Assembly (NCBI GenBank): GCA_014529385.2 | Contig: CM043947.1 | Coordinates: 121,968,891-122,032,890, forward strand | Length of the DNA: 64,000 nt | Source: Adiantum capillus-veneris | Taxonomy: Eukaryota > Streptophyta > Polypodiopsida > Polypodiales > Pteridaceae | Direction: 5' to 3' | Shown here: positions 45,901-57,090 of the stretch, in pieces | How positions within the stretch are numbered: the stretch's first letter is position 1 | Layout of the letters: every line of letters starts with the position of its first letter | The notes under the pieces: generated by a model | The model's database searches: none | Seen by the model: only the letters and a program-made list of their open reading frames with translations | What the model was told of the DNA's origin: nothing | Program-made: the position numbers and the translations under genes

Positions 45901-47792
45901 TTTTTTTAGGTAGGGGACGTGCTCCTCTCCATTTGAATACAGGTAAGTGTACATTGCGTTCAAATCTCTAGGTAGGCATTTATTGATTTGGTGTTATTCC
46001 ATTTTTAGTATGCTTTGCTTGGTTTTTCAAGACGTCTATGTACGCTTGAATGTTAGAGAGCCATGCCAAGGGCATGTCGGCATAAAGTATTTTGGGCCAA
46101 GGGTCAAACCTATCTTTCTGTCTTATGCTGTTACGAACCTACTTGTAGGGTTCAATTTGGCACATGTTGTCACATGCGATACAACATGGCCTAGGAACTC
46201 AAGGAGTTCGGTTTAGCCAATGTGGAGCAAGATAATGAGGGTCCCTATCACTCTTGTCACGGAGTGTTTTGCAGTTCCTCCCCACACACGGACATCTTGT
46301 ACTTGATGGATGTCACTTTTTCGGCCATCCTTATTTGAGACATATTCCACATGTGGTGGATATGAGTCTCTGGGACTGACAGTGGCACCTAATTATTAAT
46401 GATGTGTCGCGACGAAGTCCCTACGTGCTGGTCACATCTGTTTATTAGACCATTTGGAGCACACCGTATCAGGAACAATTTCAGTGGCCAGAAATTGTCT
46501 TGTACTCAGTACAGATTCGATGCCATGACAAGTGCTGTGAAACCACCTTAACGGAGGGTTGTTTATACATATAGCCAAGTATGCTAAGTTACTGAGAATG
46601 TCTCATGGTTGGTACCTAGGTGTGATTGATCTTTCATATTCTGTATGGTCCAACTCTTGTTGAAAGGCTTTCACTTACGTACCGGGGAAAGTCTCGTCAT
46701 GAAATTGCGGTTTGGATAAATTTGTGTTAAATGCATGCACACTAGGTGTTATGGGCCCTAGTGTTTAACACTGATTTATTTGGAGCGGCATGCCAATTCA
46801 TGGACTTTATTCTCTCTGCACCTTTTTGCACTGCATGTGCAATCTCTCCTGCAGATTTATTATGAGTTTACACCCTACCATACAAGGCACTGGCTCATGA
46901 TGGGTGTCTATGGTTGGATGGTCTAAACTCTAGGAGCTTCCTCTAGTCCACCCGCTCTTAACCTAGTTGGTTGTCTTCACTCCATATAAAATATATGGTT
47001 GGATACTCAATGATTGAGTCCTAGATTATTGACAATCAGGGAAGACTGTCTGTAAGTGGTTGGGGAACAACACCTCACTCTTAGTGCTGCTATTCATCTC
47101 GTGTTGGATGGGCAACTTACAAATATTTCTTTTGCTAAAGGATCTGCTAAGAGCATACGTTAGCACAACGCATTTTTGAATAGATGATTTTCTCCCTATT
47201 CTAGAATTTGCTTAAATATGGTTTTCAACTTTGAACACCTGTTGTGGTAGGGTTGGAGATTGTTTCAATAGTTTCATACGTCAAGGACTTACCAGGTGTG
47301 CTGACAAAGTATGTTGGCAAGTAACCTTCATTAGGGATGAACATGTAGTTCTTTGTGTTCCAAACGATTCAGAATTCTAACAAGAGGACACTCCCTATCT
47401 ATGAACTTTTCAAGATACTCACGCGAGTAGGAAATCTGGCTGACAACTGCATGGAAAGTTACGCCAAGTTTTCCTTGCATTATTCCAGCACCTTCAGAAG
47501 ATCTGAAAACTGGTTATGCCTTTGGACAACTCTTAGTTGTGGTTACTCCTTTACAGTACTCAAGTGAGTTATAAATGGAGCTACCATTTAGATCCAAGTG
47601 GTTGCAAAAGGACAACAATATTCAAAATCAATATGTTGCTCTTGGATTCATTGAACCTCCTCACTGCACCAATTATTGGTCATAGAGACAACTGGATCAC
47701 GTATGGGACGTCAATAAAGAAAACATCAGTATCCTTAAGAAGATATTACTAGTGTTTTCGAGGACGAAAACTCTTCCTTAAGGGGTGAGTAA

Positions 47793-47969
47793 TGTTAGGA
47801 CAAGGGTCCTACGGGGCAAGGCCCAACCTAGGGGGTCAGGGACCTAGGCCAAGGGCCTGGACTGGACCAGTGTGGACTGGGGATCCGCTTAGGGCAAGAG
47901 CTAGGAGATAGGCCTATATAAAGGGCGGTAGGGAGGAGGATCCTATGTCTCAGTTCCCTAGGTCTTATA
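47793..47969 (+). repeat. 3' LTR of the LARD-like element
   Basis: Begins TGTTAGGACAAGGG after a polypurine tract (47779-47792) and ends GGTCTTATA, followed by the CATTT duplication. Confidence 0.92.
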
Positions 47970-47974
47970 CATTT

Positions 47975-48869
47975 GGCATGCACTTCAACCAAGACATGGC
48001 ATCGGAAATGAAGGCATCACATTTGGTGTGCATTTTGACCAAAGCATTGATAATCACATCATTCAATAGACATTCCCCTTGCACTCGATGAAAATAGCCC
48101 AGAGCTCCTTGCCGACAGCCGTGTTGGACATTCCCCGCAAGAGTCATTGCATTCCAAGAGATGACATTGCGGACACGAAGCTCTTCAAAACCTTATGTGC
48201 TTCCGTACGGCACTACATTTGGCTTATAATTCACCCAAGGCATTTCCTTGCAAACCATTGGATTGCGTATCATTGCGTATCAATTAACATTATAAGTTCA
48301 TATCAAAGCATTGCCAAGCACAGTGATGACACAAATATTGACTAAAGTAGTGGCGAGTTCAAATCCTCTCGCATATATAGTTATCAGTGCACCACAAAAG
48401 ATAACGTTTCGAAACTTGGTTGAAGTACAAAATTCCCAGATGGCACACCGACCGAGCCGACCAGACTGTTACGAAACTCGCCCCGATGAAATTTAATATG
48501 GCGATATGTTGGTAACCGTAACTCCAATCACTGATCTAAAAAGATCGACGTGCTCCAAAAAGTGAGCACTTCAGGCCCATGCATTCACTTCATTTCTTTC
48601 CCCTCAGTTGCAGTTGTCCAATCCGGTACGGATCCGCATCAACTTAAACTTCAAATTGCCATAACTTCTTTACTGTAGCTCCAATCGACGAGCCATAAAG
48701 ACAGTCCGGTAGAGCATTTTAAGCATTTCAGCTCTAGATCATAATCTCCCATTTGTTCTCACTTCAAGCATACTCCTTTTTAGCATCATTAAAGCATCTG
48801 TTGGACCTTTAAAGCTGCATCTGGCATACATTAACTGTAAAAATATCTTGTTACCAAGCCCTGAATAGT
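47975..48869. other. Unassigned DNA
   Basis: About 0.9 kb with only short ORFs and no recognisable motif. It continues the sequence broken by the LARD-like element (ACATTTGGCATGCAC). Confidence 0.4.
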
Positions 48870-49954
48870 GGGAATTGAGTATGAGCATACCTTTGCTATT
48901 GTGGACTTTGACAAGAAGAATAACTATGATATCATTCTAAAAAGACCATTCATGCAACAATTGAAAATGGTCAAGGACCTAGGGTTATGACCATATCTAC
49001 TTGAGACACATGGAAACCTCGACAAGAATAAATCTTAAGCACCATAATTACAAGGACGTGAACCGAACCCCTGTAGAAGAGTTTGATTCTGCCACAATAA
49101 TAGGATTAGAACTTTCAGCATGGTTGGGTAAGCCTAAAGAACTGTGGATGTGTGGAACTTTGCAATACGGAAGTTTAAAGCGAGAGGAATGTATCCTAGA
49201 AAGGACAAGCGGAGGTAAGGATTATATCCCAGAACCATTTCATGAAGAAGCATTAGAGCCACTAGAATGGGAGCACATCTTGGCTACTCTGGATGTGTGT
49301 GCTATTCAAGACGGTCCAACAACAAAGTTCTGTAATAAAGATGGCTATGATGTTGTTCCTTATTTTGCAGTGAGTGTGATCCAGGAATCCAAAGAAGAAG
49401 AAGAAGACGAGTTTAATGACTCTGTAGAACACTTGGAACTTCAAGAAGATGCCAAAAATGGAAATCAAGACAACCCAATAGGTGACACAAACGACACTTT
49501 AACTAATGCATGGTTTTATGATTGTCCATATCAAAGACCCAGGAACCAATGTCACCGCTACAAGAAGAAAGTGCATCAAGAGTGGATTCCAAAATTTTCA
49601 TTGGTGATGCAATCGCAACAAGCATCCTCATACGTGGCTCCTATACAAGAAGAAAAAAATCATCCAAGAAGAACACAACCATGTCAATGAGCTAACAACG
49701 CTCCTGTATGTGGCTCCTATACAAGAAGAGATGAATCAGCCAAGAAGAACACAACCATGTCAACGAGCTAACAACATTCTAATCAATTGGCTAGAATAGT
49801 CATTCCAGGAACATCAATCCAAGAGCAAACAGATAGTAACTTTCCAAAACCAGCCAAACCACATATGGAATTTGCTAGATATCAACCTTGCTGAGGATAG
49901 TAGCAACAGTGATGATGATTATGACACCCCCTACCAAAAATTCGGGTCATCACT
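48870..49954 (+). pseudogene. gypsy protease-end and linker remnant, left part
   Basis: At about 48880-48985 the plus strand reads TFAIVDFDKKNNYDIILKRP then FMQQLKMVKDLG, the C-terminal retropepsin block of gypsy pol (usual form YDIILGRPFL). A frameshift at about 48985 leads into the open frame 49001-49690, 229 codons (YLRHMETSTRINLKHHNYKD, NRTPVEEFDSATIIGLELSA). Its later part is acidic and low in complexity (SKEEEEDEFNDSVEHLELQE). This looks like the protease-RT linker of a gypsy element; RT itself is absent. It is interrupted at 49954 by the minus-strand element and resumes at 58906. Confidence 0.7.
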
Positions 49955-50802
49955 TGTTGGTGGGTACGCCACGAGCGGATGCTAGCATAGCAAGAACAAA
50001 GCCAACAACTCTATGTCGGCCGAGGACAAAGCTTAAAACCCGTAGGCGCATGGAAACAAGAAGATGTTTGTGAAACTACTTCTTGACCTTTTGAGACAAT
50101 CTCTAATCGAGGAAATCGAATCCAAGAACGCACTAGTGAAGAAAATCAAACTACGCTAATGCTCACCGAATCTAAGTCAAATGCATTCGAAATGTCACAA
50201 AACTCACAAGATACACTCTCCTTGCCATGAGATCAATATCCTATGGACTGTGACTTGATAACCCACCTCAAACTACCTCTTGTGACAATCGCGTATAAAG
50301 ACAGACAACAAAATAAAAGTTACCGTTTTTTGTGGCATATGATCCTAATGTGTAGTCCTACTCACCGTGAACCCATAGGTGCAAAGAAATCATCAAACGG
50401 ACACCTGGTTTGCAAGAAAACTCACCCAGAAGCTTGTAGGAGCTCTCTTCGCATCGTAGTTGGAATCACTCACTCTTGGCGTTGAAGGAAATCCCTTGCC
50501 ATTGCTAACACAATGGTGGTGTCGCTTTAGTAATGGACCTTCCGTAGCATGCATAAGGAAGAGAAGAAGTCACACTCTCACTCTCTCTTTCTCAAAACCA
50601 CGCATAGTGATAACCGGATTTGATTAATTCAAAAGTTAGGTTTAGGTTACAAAAATTGACTTATATACATTCCTCCATAGACTCTCGTTCTCACCAAGTC
50701 TAATGTCTGCTCAAATATTACAAAAGGTATCATTCTGCTTCAAAAAATAATAGTACAATGTATTCTGGAACCTATTCTGTATTCCGCCGTCCGTCGTCAA
50801 CA
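49955..50802 (-). repeat. 3' LTR of the 50-59 kb element
   Basis: 848 bp, aligned along its length with 57990-58900. It lacks the long CT array of its partner, with only an interrupted CT-rich stretch at 50571-50592. Confidence 0.9.
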
Positions 50803-50815
50803 CTCCCCCTTCCAC
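50803..50815 (-). other. Polypurine tract
   Basis: On the minus strand GTGGAAGGGGGAG sits immediately before the 3' LTR (TGTTGACG). It fixes the element's orientation. Confidence 0.88.
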
Positions 50816-50869
50816 ATCCATGTTGTCCTTGACATGACTTGTCTTGCTTTAGTGAGAGTTGTTCTGCTG

Positions 50870-51676
50870 TTAGTGGAAGCTTGGTGGTTTTAGCAGATTT
50901 AGGTACGATTCGTACCTAATGTTCCCCAAAGTGATTGTTGGTCCAAATATCTTGCTATCATAAGTAAAGAATCTCGTGTAGAAAGCTTCTTCTAAAGCTT
51001 GCATGTGATAGCTGGGTAGAAACATGATTCTCTGATACAGTAGATGTAAAACCTCTAGAGATGGTTGTTTTGATAAATCATATGTCATTGTAGTGACAAT
51101 GTTGCTCGTTGATAAAAGTGTAGAATCCGTCGCTTTAGAAGGCGTGAACACTTCAAAACAAGCCAAAAAAGTTTTACAGATCTTCTTGATCATGATGCAC
51201 GTCAAGTCTGGAGAGCCTGTGAAGATCTTAATGGTGCCCTTCACAGTTTTCACCATATAAGAGACACGTATTCTCTCTCCTTCCGTGGGTGCAGGCATAG
51301 ACGGGTAGTTTAGCCATTTTGGATGAGCCTTCAGGATTCTAAAATGATTGGTCCAAGTGAGAACACGAGGGACTGGGCAAAAGAGGAGGTCATCTCTGAT
51401 AATCTTTGGGACCTCCACCAAGTATTTCAGAAATCCTAGGTACTTTAAGAGCCATGCTTTTCTCCATCTTGGTTGTGAGTCCACCACTCTACCTGCATCC
51501 TCTCTAATCTTGACATCTCCTTCATATATCGGCATTGTGGCTTCTACTTCGACTCTTTTCCTGATTAATATTACTTCATACTTTAGGAGAGGATATGGGA
51601 GTGTGGGTTGCATCCATTCCTCCCTAAGCACATTTGTTGCCAGACTTCTACATAATGGAGCATTTGTGATTCCCAT
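50870..51676 (-). pseudogene. C-terminal part of the non-pol ORF, unknown domain
   Basis: 268-codon frame that ends 67 bp before the 3' LTR. It overlaps the coiled-coil frame by 94 bp in another phase. The shared stretch reads more sensibly if the two are one protein joined by a frameshift near 51620-51640. The sequence is globular in composition (WMQPTLPYPLLKYEVILIRK; VEVPKIIRDDLLFCPVPRVL; SYMVKTVKGTIKIFTGSPDL; LHLLYQRIMFLPSYHMQALE). No signal peptide, clear membrane segment, Cys-His motif or pol motif. Family not recognised; not obviously env-like. Confidence 0.55.
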
Positions 51677-52779
51677 TCCAAGGCTGCCTTATGGTCCTCT
51701 GCTATTGTCTTCTCTATCAAAAGCTGGAGGCACGTCTCCTCTTCTGCGGTAAGTGGTTGTGTTTGTTCTACCACTGTCTCCTTGTGTTCTTCCTTGTGCT
51801 GTATATCTTCGACACCTTTAGGAATTTCCATGGGCTCATCTCTAGCATTTGTCTCCATTTCATTGTGCCCTGATTCTGATTCCCGTGTCCTTAAAGCCAC
51901 TATTTCCTTTTGCAATTCCTTGATTTGTCTTTGTGCAACTGTGTCTCGTTGGATAGCTTCCTCTGCCATGTCAACCATTTTTTCTTGCAATGTTTCCAGA
52001 TTCTTTTGAAGTTCCTCATGTTCTTTCTGCAGAACTTGGTGTTCTACTCTCATTCTTTCTTCGACGACTAGAGATCCTTCTGCCATATGCATCCTCTCTC
52101 TTTGCTCTAGCCGCAATTCCTTGTGTAGGGCAGTGATTTGTGCTTCTAGGGCTTGTATAACTTGGGCATTTGCTCCTGCACTTGCCCTCACTGCCCTTGG
52201 TGTAGCCCTTAGTCTTCTGATTGTCAGGTCCTGGAGCTCTAACTTTTCCTTCAGCTCTAGAACTTCATCTTTTGCTACTTCTAAGTCATCCAAGACTTGA
52301 ATTTTTTGCTCTTGGAGGGTCTTGATTACTCTCGAGGCTTCAATCATTTCTAGCACGAGAGTGTCTCTTTTGCTCTCAGATTCCCTTAGTGTTGCATTAA
52401 GAGTGTCGAGATCTTTATCTGCTTCTTTGGCCTTCAAGTGGGTATCTTGTACTGGATTTGAGAGGTTCTCATGTTCCATTTGCATGTTGTTATCCCTGGT
52501 ATGCAGCATGCTGTTCTCTTCAGCAATGGTAAGAGACTGCGTCCTGACTCTATCCAGTATTTGATAAGCGGCTCTTATGTCATCTTCAGTTGATGCTACA
52601 AGGTTTCGAGATGTGGGTCTATTGATTGGACCAGACAATGGAACCTGATAACCCGTACTGATAAATACTCCTGCAGGTGGTTCTCGGAATGGGTTAGCCA
52701 AGGGTCTCCATTGAGGCACCAGAGGCACTTGAACCATCCCTGGCACTCCTGGCTGTGGTGAAAATCTTTCTGGATCTCT
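51583..52779 (-). pseudogene. Coiled-coil part of the non-pol ORF
   Basis: About 400 codons from just after an in-frame TGA at 52780-52782. The first 60 residues are Pro-rich (QVPLVPQWRPLANPFREPPA). About 280 residues of heptad-like, Glu/Lys/Leu-rich helix follow (MIEASRVIKTLQEQKIQVLD; EVLELKEKLELQDLTIRRLR; EHEELQKNLETLQEKMVDMA; QRQIKELQKEIVALRTRESE), then an acidic tail (EEHKETVVEQTQPLTAEEET). The length and regularity of the coiled coil are unusual for a plant LTR element without pol. It continues the frame of the 52780-53310 segment, so the stop is probably a late mutation. Confidence 0.6.
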
Positions 52780-53750
52780 TCATTGAGACTCATGGTCTAC
52801 CTTTTTTCTTTTTGCTTCATCATCTCTTTCCTCGTTTCTGGGAAGCTCTCGTCTTTCTTCTTCTTCCTTTGCAACCCATGGTGGGTTAGGAGTACCATAA
52901 ACCACTGTGGAAGCCTCTGCTATCGTATACCCTACTTGAATGATATCCTCATAAGTATTCCTGTCATCTTTTTTCTGACCTTCGTGTGCAGACGTGGCCT
53001 CTTCTGTTGCTTTTGGTGATGATTGGGGTTCGGGTGTAGATGGTTTTGGACTCAGAGGAGGTGTAGGAGAACTTGGTGGAGAAGGTGGTGTTTTCTTTTT
53101 TGTTTGCTCTTCCTCTTGATCCTTCTTCATAGGTGTTTTCGATGATTCCTTCAACTTCTTTTTGATGTCTTGCACTTCTTCCATCATGAAAGACTCTAAG
53201 TTTTGTTGGTCAATTACCCTTTCCGTCTCTTCATATGCACGGATGTAATGATCAAACTGATCCTCTAGTGGTTTAGAGGAGCTTCCTCCAACTTTGGCCG
53301 GGTCTGGCACCTAGTACTCTTCAAAATCTCCTTTAAATGCTCTTTCTACTCTGAACTATTCTATCAGTCTTTCAATCCGAGCAGCTTTTTGAATGTGTGT
53401 TTCCTTGGGTCTAGATTCCTTGTCCAATGCCGCTTTTCCTTTCTTCCTTGGTGGCTCCACAAGCTCGTCTTCAGGCACTATTTCTAGCTTTCTTCTTAAC
53501 CTTGTGGTGATGGGTGGAGTTGTTGCTTTTAGCGGCCATCCTCGATATCAGGTTTCACTTTGAACCACTCATTCTGTGTTGGTGGCTCTGGCCAATGTCC
53601 TATTGCTCCGATTCCCTCATATGCAATCTTTGTCAAGGTTTCCCCTCCTCCAATGTACTTGGGCTTTTCCATGCCCATGCAAACCACTTGTTCATGCAGG
53701 TATTGGGTGTAGTTTACTTCTCTGGGTATGTTGGTTGTTGCCATTGCATG
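52780..53750 (-). pseudogene. N-terminal part of the non-pol ORF
   Basis: 53310-52780 is one open frame (KPLEDQFDHYIRAYEETERV; VIDQQNLESFMMEEVQDIKK), then a Lys/Glu stretch, a Pro/Ser-rich stretch (PPSPPSSPTPPLSPKPST) and an acidic end. The same phase continues upstream past stops at 53311-53313 and near 53360 into basic sequence (KLEIVPEDELVEPPRKKGKA). A frame shift near 53530 leads to 53744-53529 (MATTNIPREVNYTQYLHEQV, VCMGMEKPKYIGGGETLTKI), which is the likely start. Function unknown. Confidence 0.5.
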
Positions 53751-53883
53751 GGGAGGAGTTGTATATTTTTGTGGCCTCTTGCTGCAAACCTGGAAGTATT
53801 GGTTGTAGAGTTTGCATATCTTTGCAGCCCTTGGGCCACCAGGTCTTTGAGCGTCTGATTAAATTTCTTTTGTGCGTAGACCT

Positions 53884-54923
53884 TCACCTCGTCTCTTCTT
53901 TCTCAAAACCATATCTCCCACAGGCATTGCAAATCCCGTTGAATTTTACTCTAAAAGTAGGGCATTCACTGGTACTATGCGGTCCATAGCATACTGAGCA
54001 CCATTGTTGCTCCCTTCTTGGATACATATGATTGTTTTGTGGAGCATGATTGTCACTAAAACTCTCATGAATGGCCTTGGCGAGATCTGCTAAAGCCATC
54101 TCAGATATCTTTGGCTCCTTAGCAATATATTTTAGGGTCGTTGGCTGATGCCCCAATGCTTGCGAGCTAATAGATTTAGGCTCAGCAGACACTATTTCTC
54201 CTTGAATCATTAAATTATCCTCCAATTGGATCGCATTGGTGGTGATTGCTTCCCAAGTGGTGTTACCTCTAATGACTAGGCCATTGTAGATATCCTCATG
54301 TTGTAATCCCCTAATGAATCTATCAAGCAATTGATTATTATTGAAGCGCTCATTTGGATTACAACAAGAATTCAATTGCTTCAAGCGACTAATAAAGTCT
54401 CTCATCGACTCTCCTTCCTCTCGTTGGGCTTTCTTGAGAGCTGAGAGGCTACACCCCAAAGCACTCCCTCTCGTATGTATTATTTCAAGAACACTCTCCT
54501 AAGAGTAGGGTAAATCGTTTTTTCTTCCACCGTTAGGGTTCTATACCAATCCCCAGCCTTTCCACTTAAGGTTAGGCTTAAAGCATTACTCTTATGCCGG
54601 CCATTGTGTTCTCGTAGAGAATCGCATATTTGTTCAAACACTTTGATATGATTTCTCACATCCCCGTCTCCACTAAATTTTTGTGAGAGCTTGGCTATTT
54701 GTACTGCCTTACTTCTAGGCTCTCTATCAGGAGTGTTACGCATATTCTCAGCAATAGATCGACCGATAGCTCGAGCAAAGTCACCTAAGTGAGCAGGCAC
54801 CGTGGGTGAAGGCGCTCCAGAGACTACATGTGGAGTAGGTATTGGCATTGGTCTTGGCGCATAAGAAGCCCTTGGGTTCCACGTTTGATATGGTGTGGTG
54901 TCATATGGTGGCCCAAGGTTCAT
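53884..54923 (-). pseudogene. gag of the 50-59 kb element
   Basis: 54923-54480 holds a Pro-rich N-terminus and the start of the gag domain (AVQIAKLSQKFSGDGDVRNH, FEQICDSLREHNGRHKSNAL, SGKAGDWYRTLTVEEKTIYP). A frameshift near 54490 leads to 54459-53884 (ALKKAQREEGESMRDFISRL, LLDRFIRGLQHEDIYNGLVI, TTWEAITTNAIQLEDNLMIQ). It ends with a knuckle CSVCYGPHSTSEC (CX2CX3HX4C) and a second, damaged one, CNACGRYGFEKEET, where His and the last Cys are lost. The LINE insertion lies just before its first codon. Confidence 0.85.
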
Positions 54924-54924
54924 A

Positions 54925-57090
54925 CTAATGAACTGGAGAAAGACATTGGCTTTCTCGGTTGGTAGCGCTCCTTTGCCAGATTGGATGCCAGGAGAGGGTT
55001 TCAGATAGATTCCCCTAGGGACTACAGTTCGGTACTTGGGTTGTCAGGTTGGTTTGGACTTGTCTCTTGAGCAGCAGATTGCTCCCCTTCTTTTGTCTAT
55101 CAGGAGAAAGTTGTTACATTGGAGCTCATCACGACTTTCTCTGGCTGGCAGAGTAGTAGTTGCCAACCTGGTGTTGGCGACTATGTGGTACATCACTTCC
55201 TGCTGGATCTTCTCGGGTTCTTGTATCAGCCAGGTAGAGAGGCTGATCAGGAACTTACTTTGGTCAGGATGTGACACTCAGATAGCCCGAGCCAAGGTGG
55301 CTTGGCAGGTCATAACGCTTCCTTGTTCTCAGGGAGGGCTTGGGATCATTGATTCAGCATAGCAGAGCAGAGCCCTTCTTGGGAAGTTCATAGTCAGAGG
55401 ACTTCTTCCAGGTGAGGAGCCATGGAAGGAGTTCTTGCTGCAGAGGCTTCGTGCCAAGGTACCTCAGTCAGGAGGCCCTTAACAACCTTCGACCGGATGG
55501 CTCTTTACGGAGATGCGCAGAGTTGGTTTGAGCAGGAGACTGGAGGACCGCTTCGCTGTGAGTTTGCTTCGATCTTGGGAGCTCTTACGGCATGGCCTGG
55601 AGCATAGACATCCGACATGCACGGAGGAGCGCCTACGGCAGCCCCTCGTCTGGAACCCCATGATTAGCACTCAAAGAGGCCACTTGGTTGGTAGTCGGCC
55701 TCATGTTTCCTTGAGTCCCATGGCAACAGGTCTAGCACGCTCTCTAGGTGACTGGTTAGAGTTCACAGGTTTGTCAGAGGAGATGCAGGGGTTCCAGCTA
55801 CAGGGCATGAGAGGGGTGCAGAGCATGTGTTAGGACATCTCAGAGTTAGTTCCAGCTGAGTGGCTCAAGCATCTCGAGCAAGTAGCACCCTGGTGGATGG
55901 GAGCCTTCACATGACTAGAGGTTCTCATCTGAGTCAGGGCCTGCTCAGAGACGGTCCCAGCCCGATTCTTCAAGCTTCAGAGTGGGGGACGACTACAATG
56001 AGTTGTAGTAGAGGCCCCGCAGGTAGCAGAGTGCTGTTTTCAGAGGATCCGAGTAGTGGGCATCTGTGGGAGGACTTGCGTCATAGACACTAACCCAACA
56101 ACTCTTGAGACTGGACACTGGAGGCTATGGGCTTGGGAGTGTTGTCCATTGGCACGAGTATAGTGGGATCCTGGTGAGTGGCTATGGAGGGACCCCTTCT
56201 CTTCTGCAGACCACCGAGAAGTCCCTTTCTTTCAGTACACTGTTCGGCTGGGACGTCATGTACTAGCAGCACAGAGAGACGCCCGCCTCATTGCAGCACG
56301 TCATTGGCAGGAGGAGGGTCTCACAGTCGAGTTCTTGGCAGCCTTTTGGGAGAGGTTGTGGGACTCCAGACAGGCGAGACGCGTCACCTTGTTTCAGTGG
56401 CTGGTCGCACACAGAGCTATAGCAGTAGGGAGCTGGCTAGTGCATAGTGGTCTCTCAGCCGCATGTGCAGCCTGTGACTCTCCATTTGGTGGAGAGTCAG
56501 CTTCATTGTCTGTGGGACTGTCCCTCGGCCCAGCAGGTGTGGCTACGAGTTCTTCGGCTGATGCCTACTCTCTCCATGGCTCAACAATACACTTGGGGGG
56601 CAGCGGCTTTGGTCCACTCTCACGGGCCCGACACTTCAGTTTGAGCTATCCTCCACCAGTAGGATGATAGTGATGCAGGGGGGGCGACCTACACTCGAGC
56701 CTGCTACAGAGCTCACTCCACAGGAGTGGTGCAGTGAGAGAGAGGAATGTTGGGAGCTCATCAATGGTTTGACACTTTGGTTCATTTGGCGGGCCCGCTG
56801 TTTTTACATCTTTGAGGCTCGCCCTGTGCCACCAGTAGAGACTGTTCGTGACTTTTCACTAGAGCTGATCCATACTCTCAGAGGACAGCTTGAGGGACTA
56901 CAGGGTAGCTCCGACCGCATGCGGGAGCGCCGCGAGGCTTTCCTTTGACTCTGGTGCCCTGGGGCTTTCTTCACCATTGTCCAGGGTGTCCCCATCATGT
57001 TTGTTGTAGCCCTCTCTTGCAGAGGTGGTTGTAGCCCTCTGGGTAGTTTTCATTAACTAATAGAAGGATCTTTTTCTCGGAAAAAAAAAA
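54925..57090 (+). mobile_element. 5'-truncated L1-type LINE with poly(A) tail
   Basis: Starts in the end of RT (LAFSVGSAPLPDWMPGEGFR, TTVRYLGCQVGLDLSLEQQI). It continues through the typical plant LINE region RRKLLHWSSSRLSLAGRVVV, SQVERLIRNLLWSG and ARAKVAWQVITLPCSQGGLG to 55362. Broken frames follow to a tryptophan/arginine-rich C-terminus (LTLWFIWRARCFYIFEARPV, near 56763-56948). It ends with an A10 run at 57081-57090. Opposite orientation to the LTR element it sits in. No convincing target duplication was seen. Confidence 0.85.

Larger units (their letters stand above)
42439..47969 (+). mobile_element. LARD-like LTR element with very short LTRs
   Basis: LTRs 42439-42614 (176 bp) and 47793-47969 (177 bp) flank 5178 bp. 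A perfect 5-bp duplication CATTT borders it (42434-42438, 47970-47974). A TTGGTATCAGAGC PBS follows the left LTR, and a purine tract AAGGGGTGAGTAA precedes the right one. The end of the interior (GTTTTCGAGGACGAAAACTC) resembles the tail of gypsy pol. The interior has no gag, protease, RT or integrase motif in any frame; the longest frames (about 90 codons) are unremarkable. Size, short LTRs and lack of coding fit a large retrotransposon derivative moved in trans. Confidence 0.88.

Noticed and set aside
50243-50485. Similar ORFs in both LTRs (50243-50485 and 58317-58517, plus strand)
   Set aside because: They are similar only because they lie in the two LTR copies; they are antisense to the element and one is shifted.
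50870-51676. Env-like protein of a retroelement
   Set aside because: The position before the 3' LTR fits, but there is no signal peptide, no clear membrane anchor and no pol before it.
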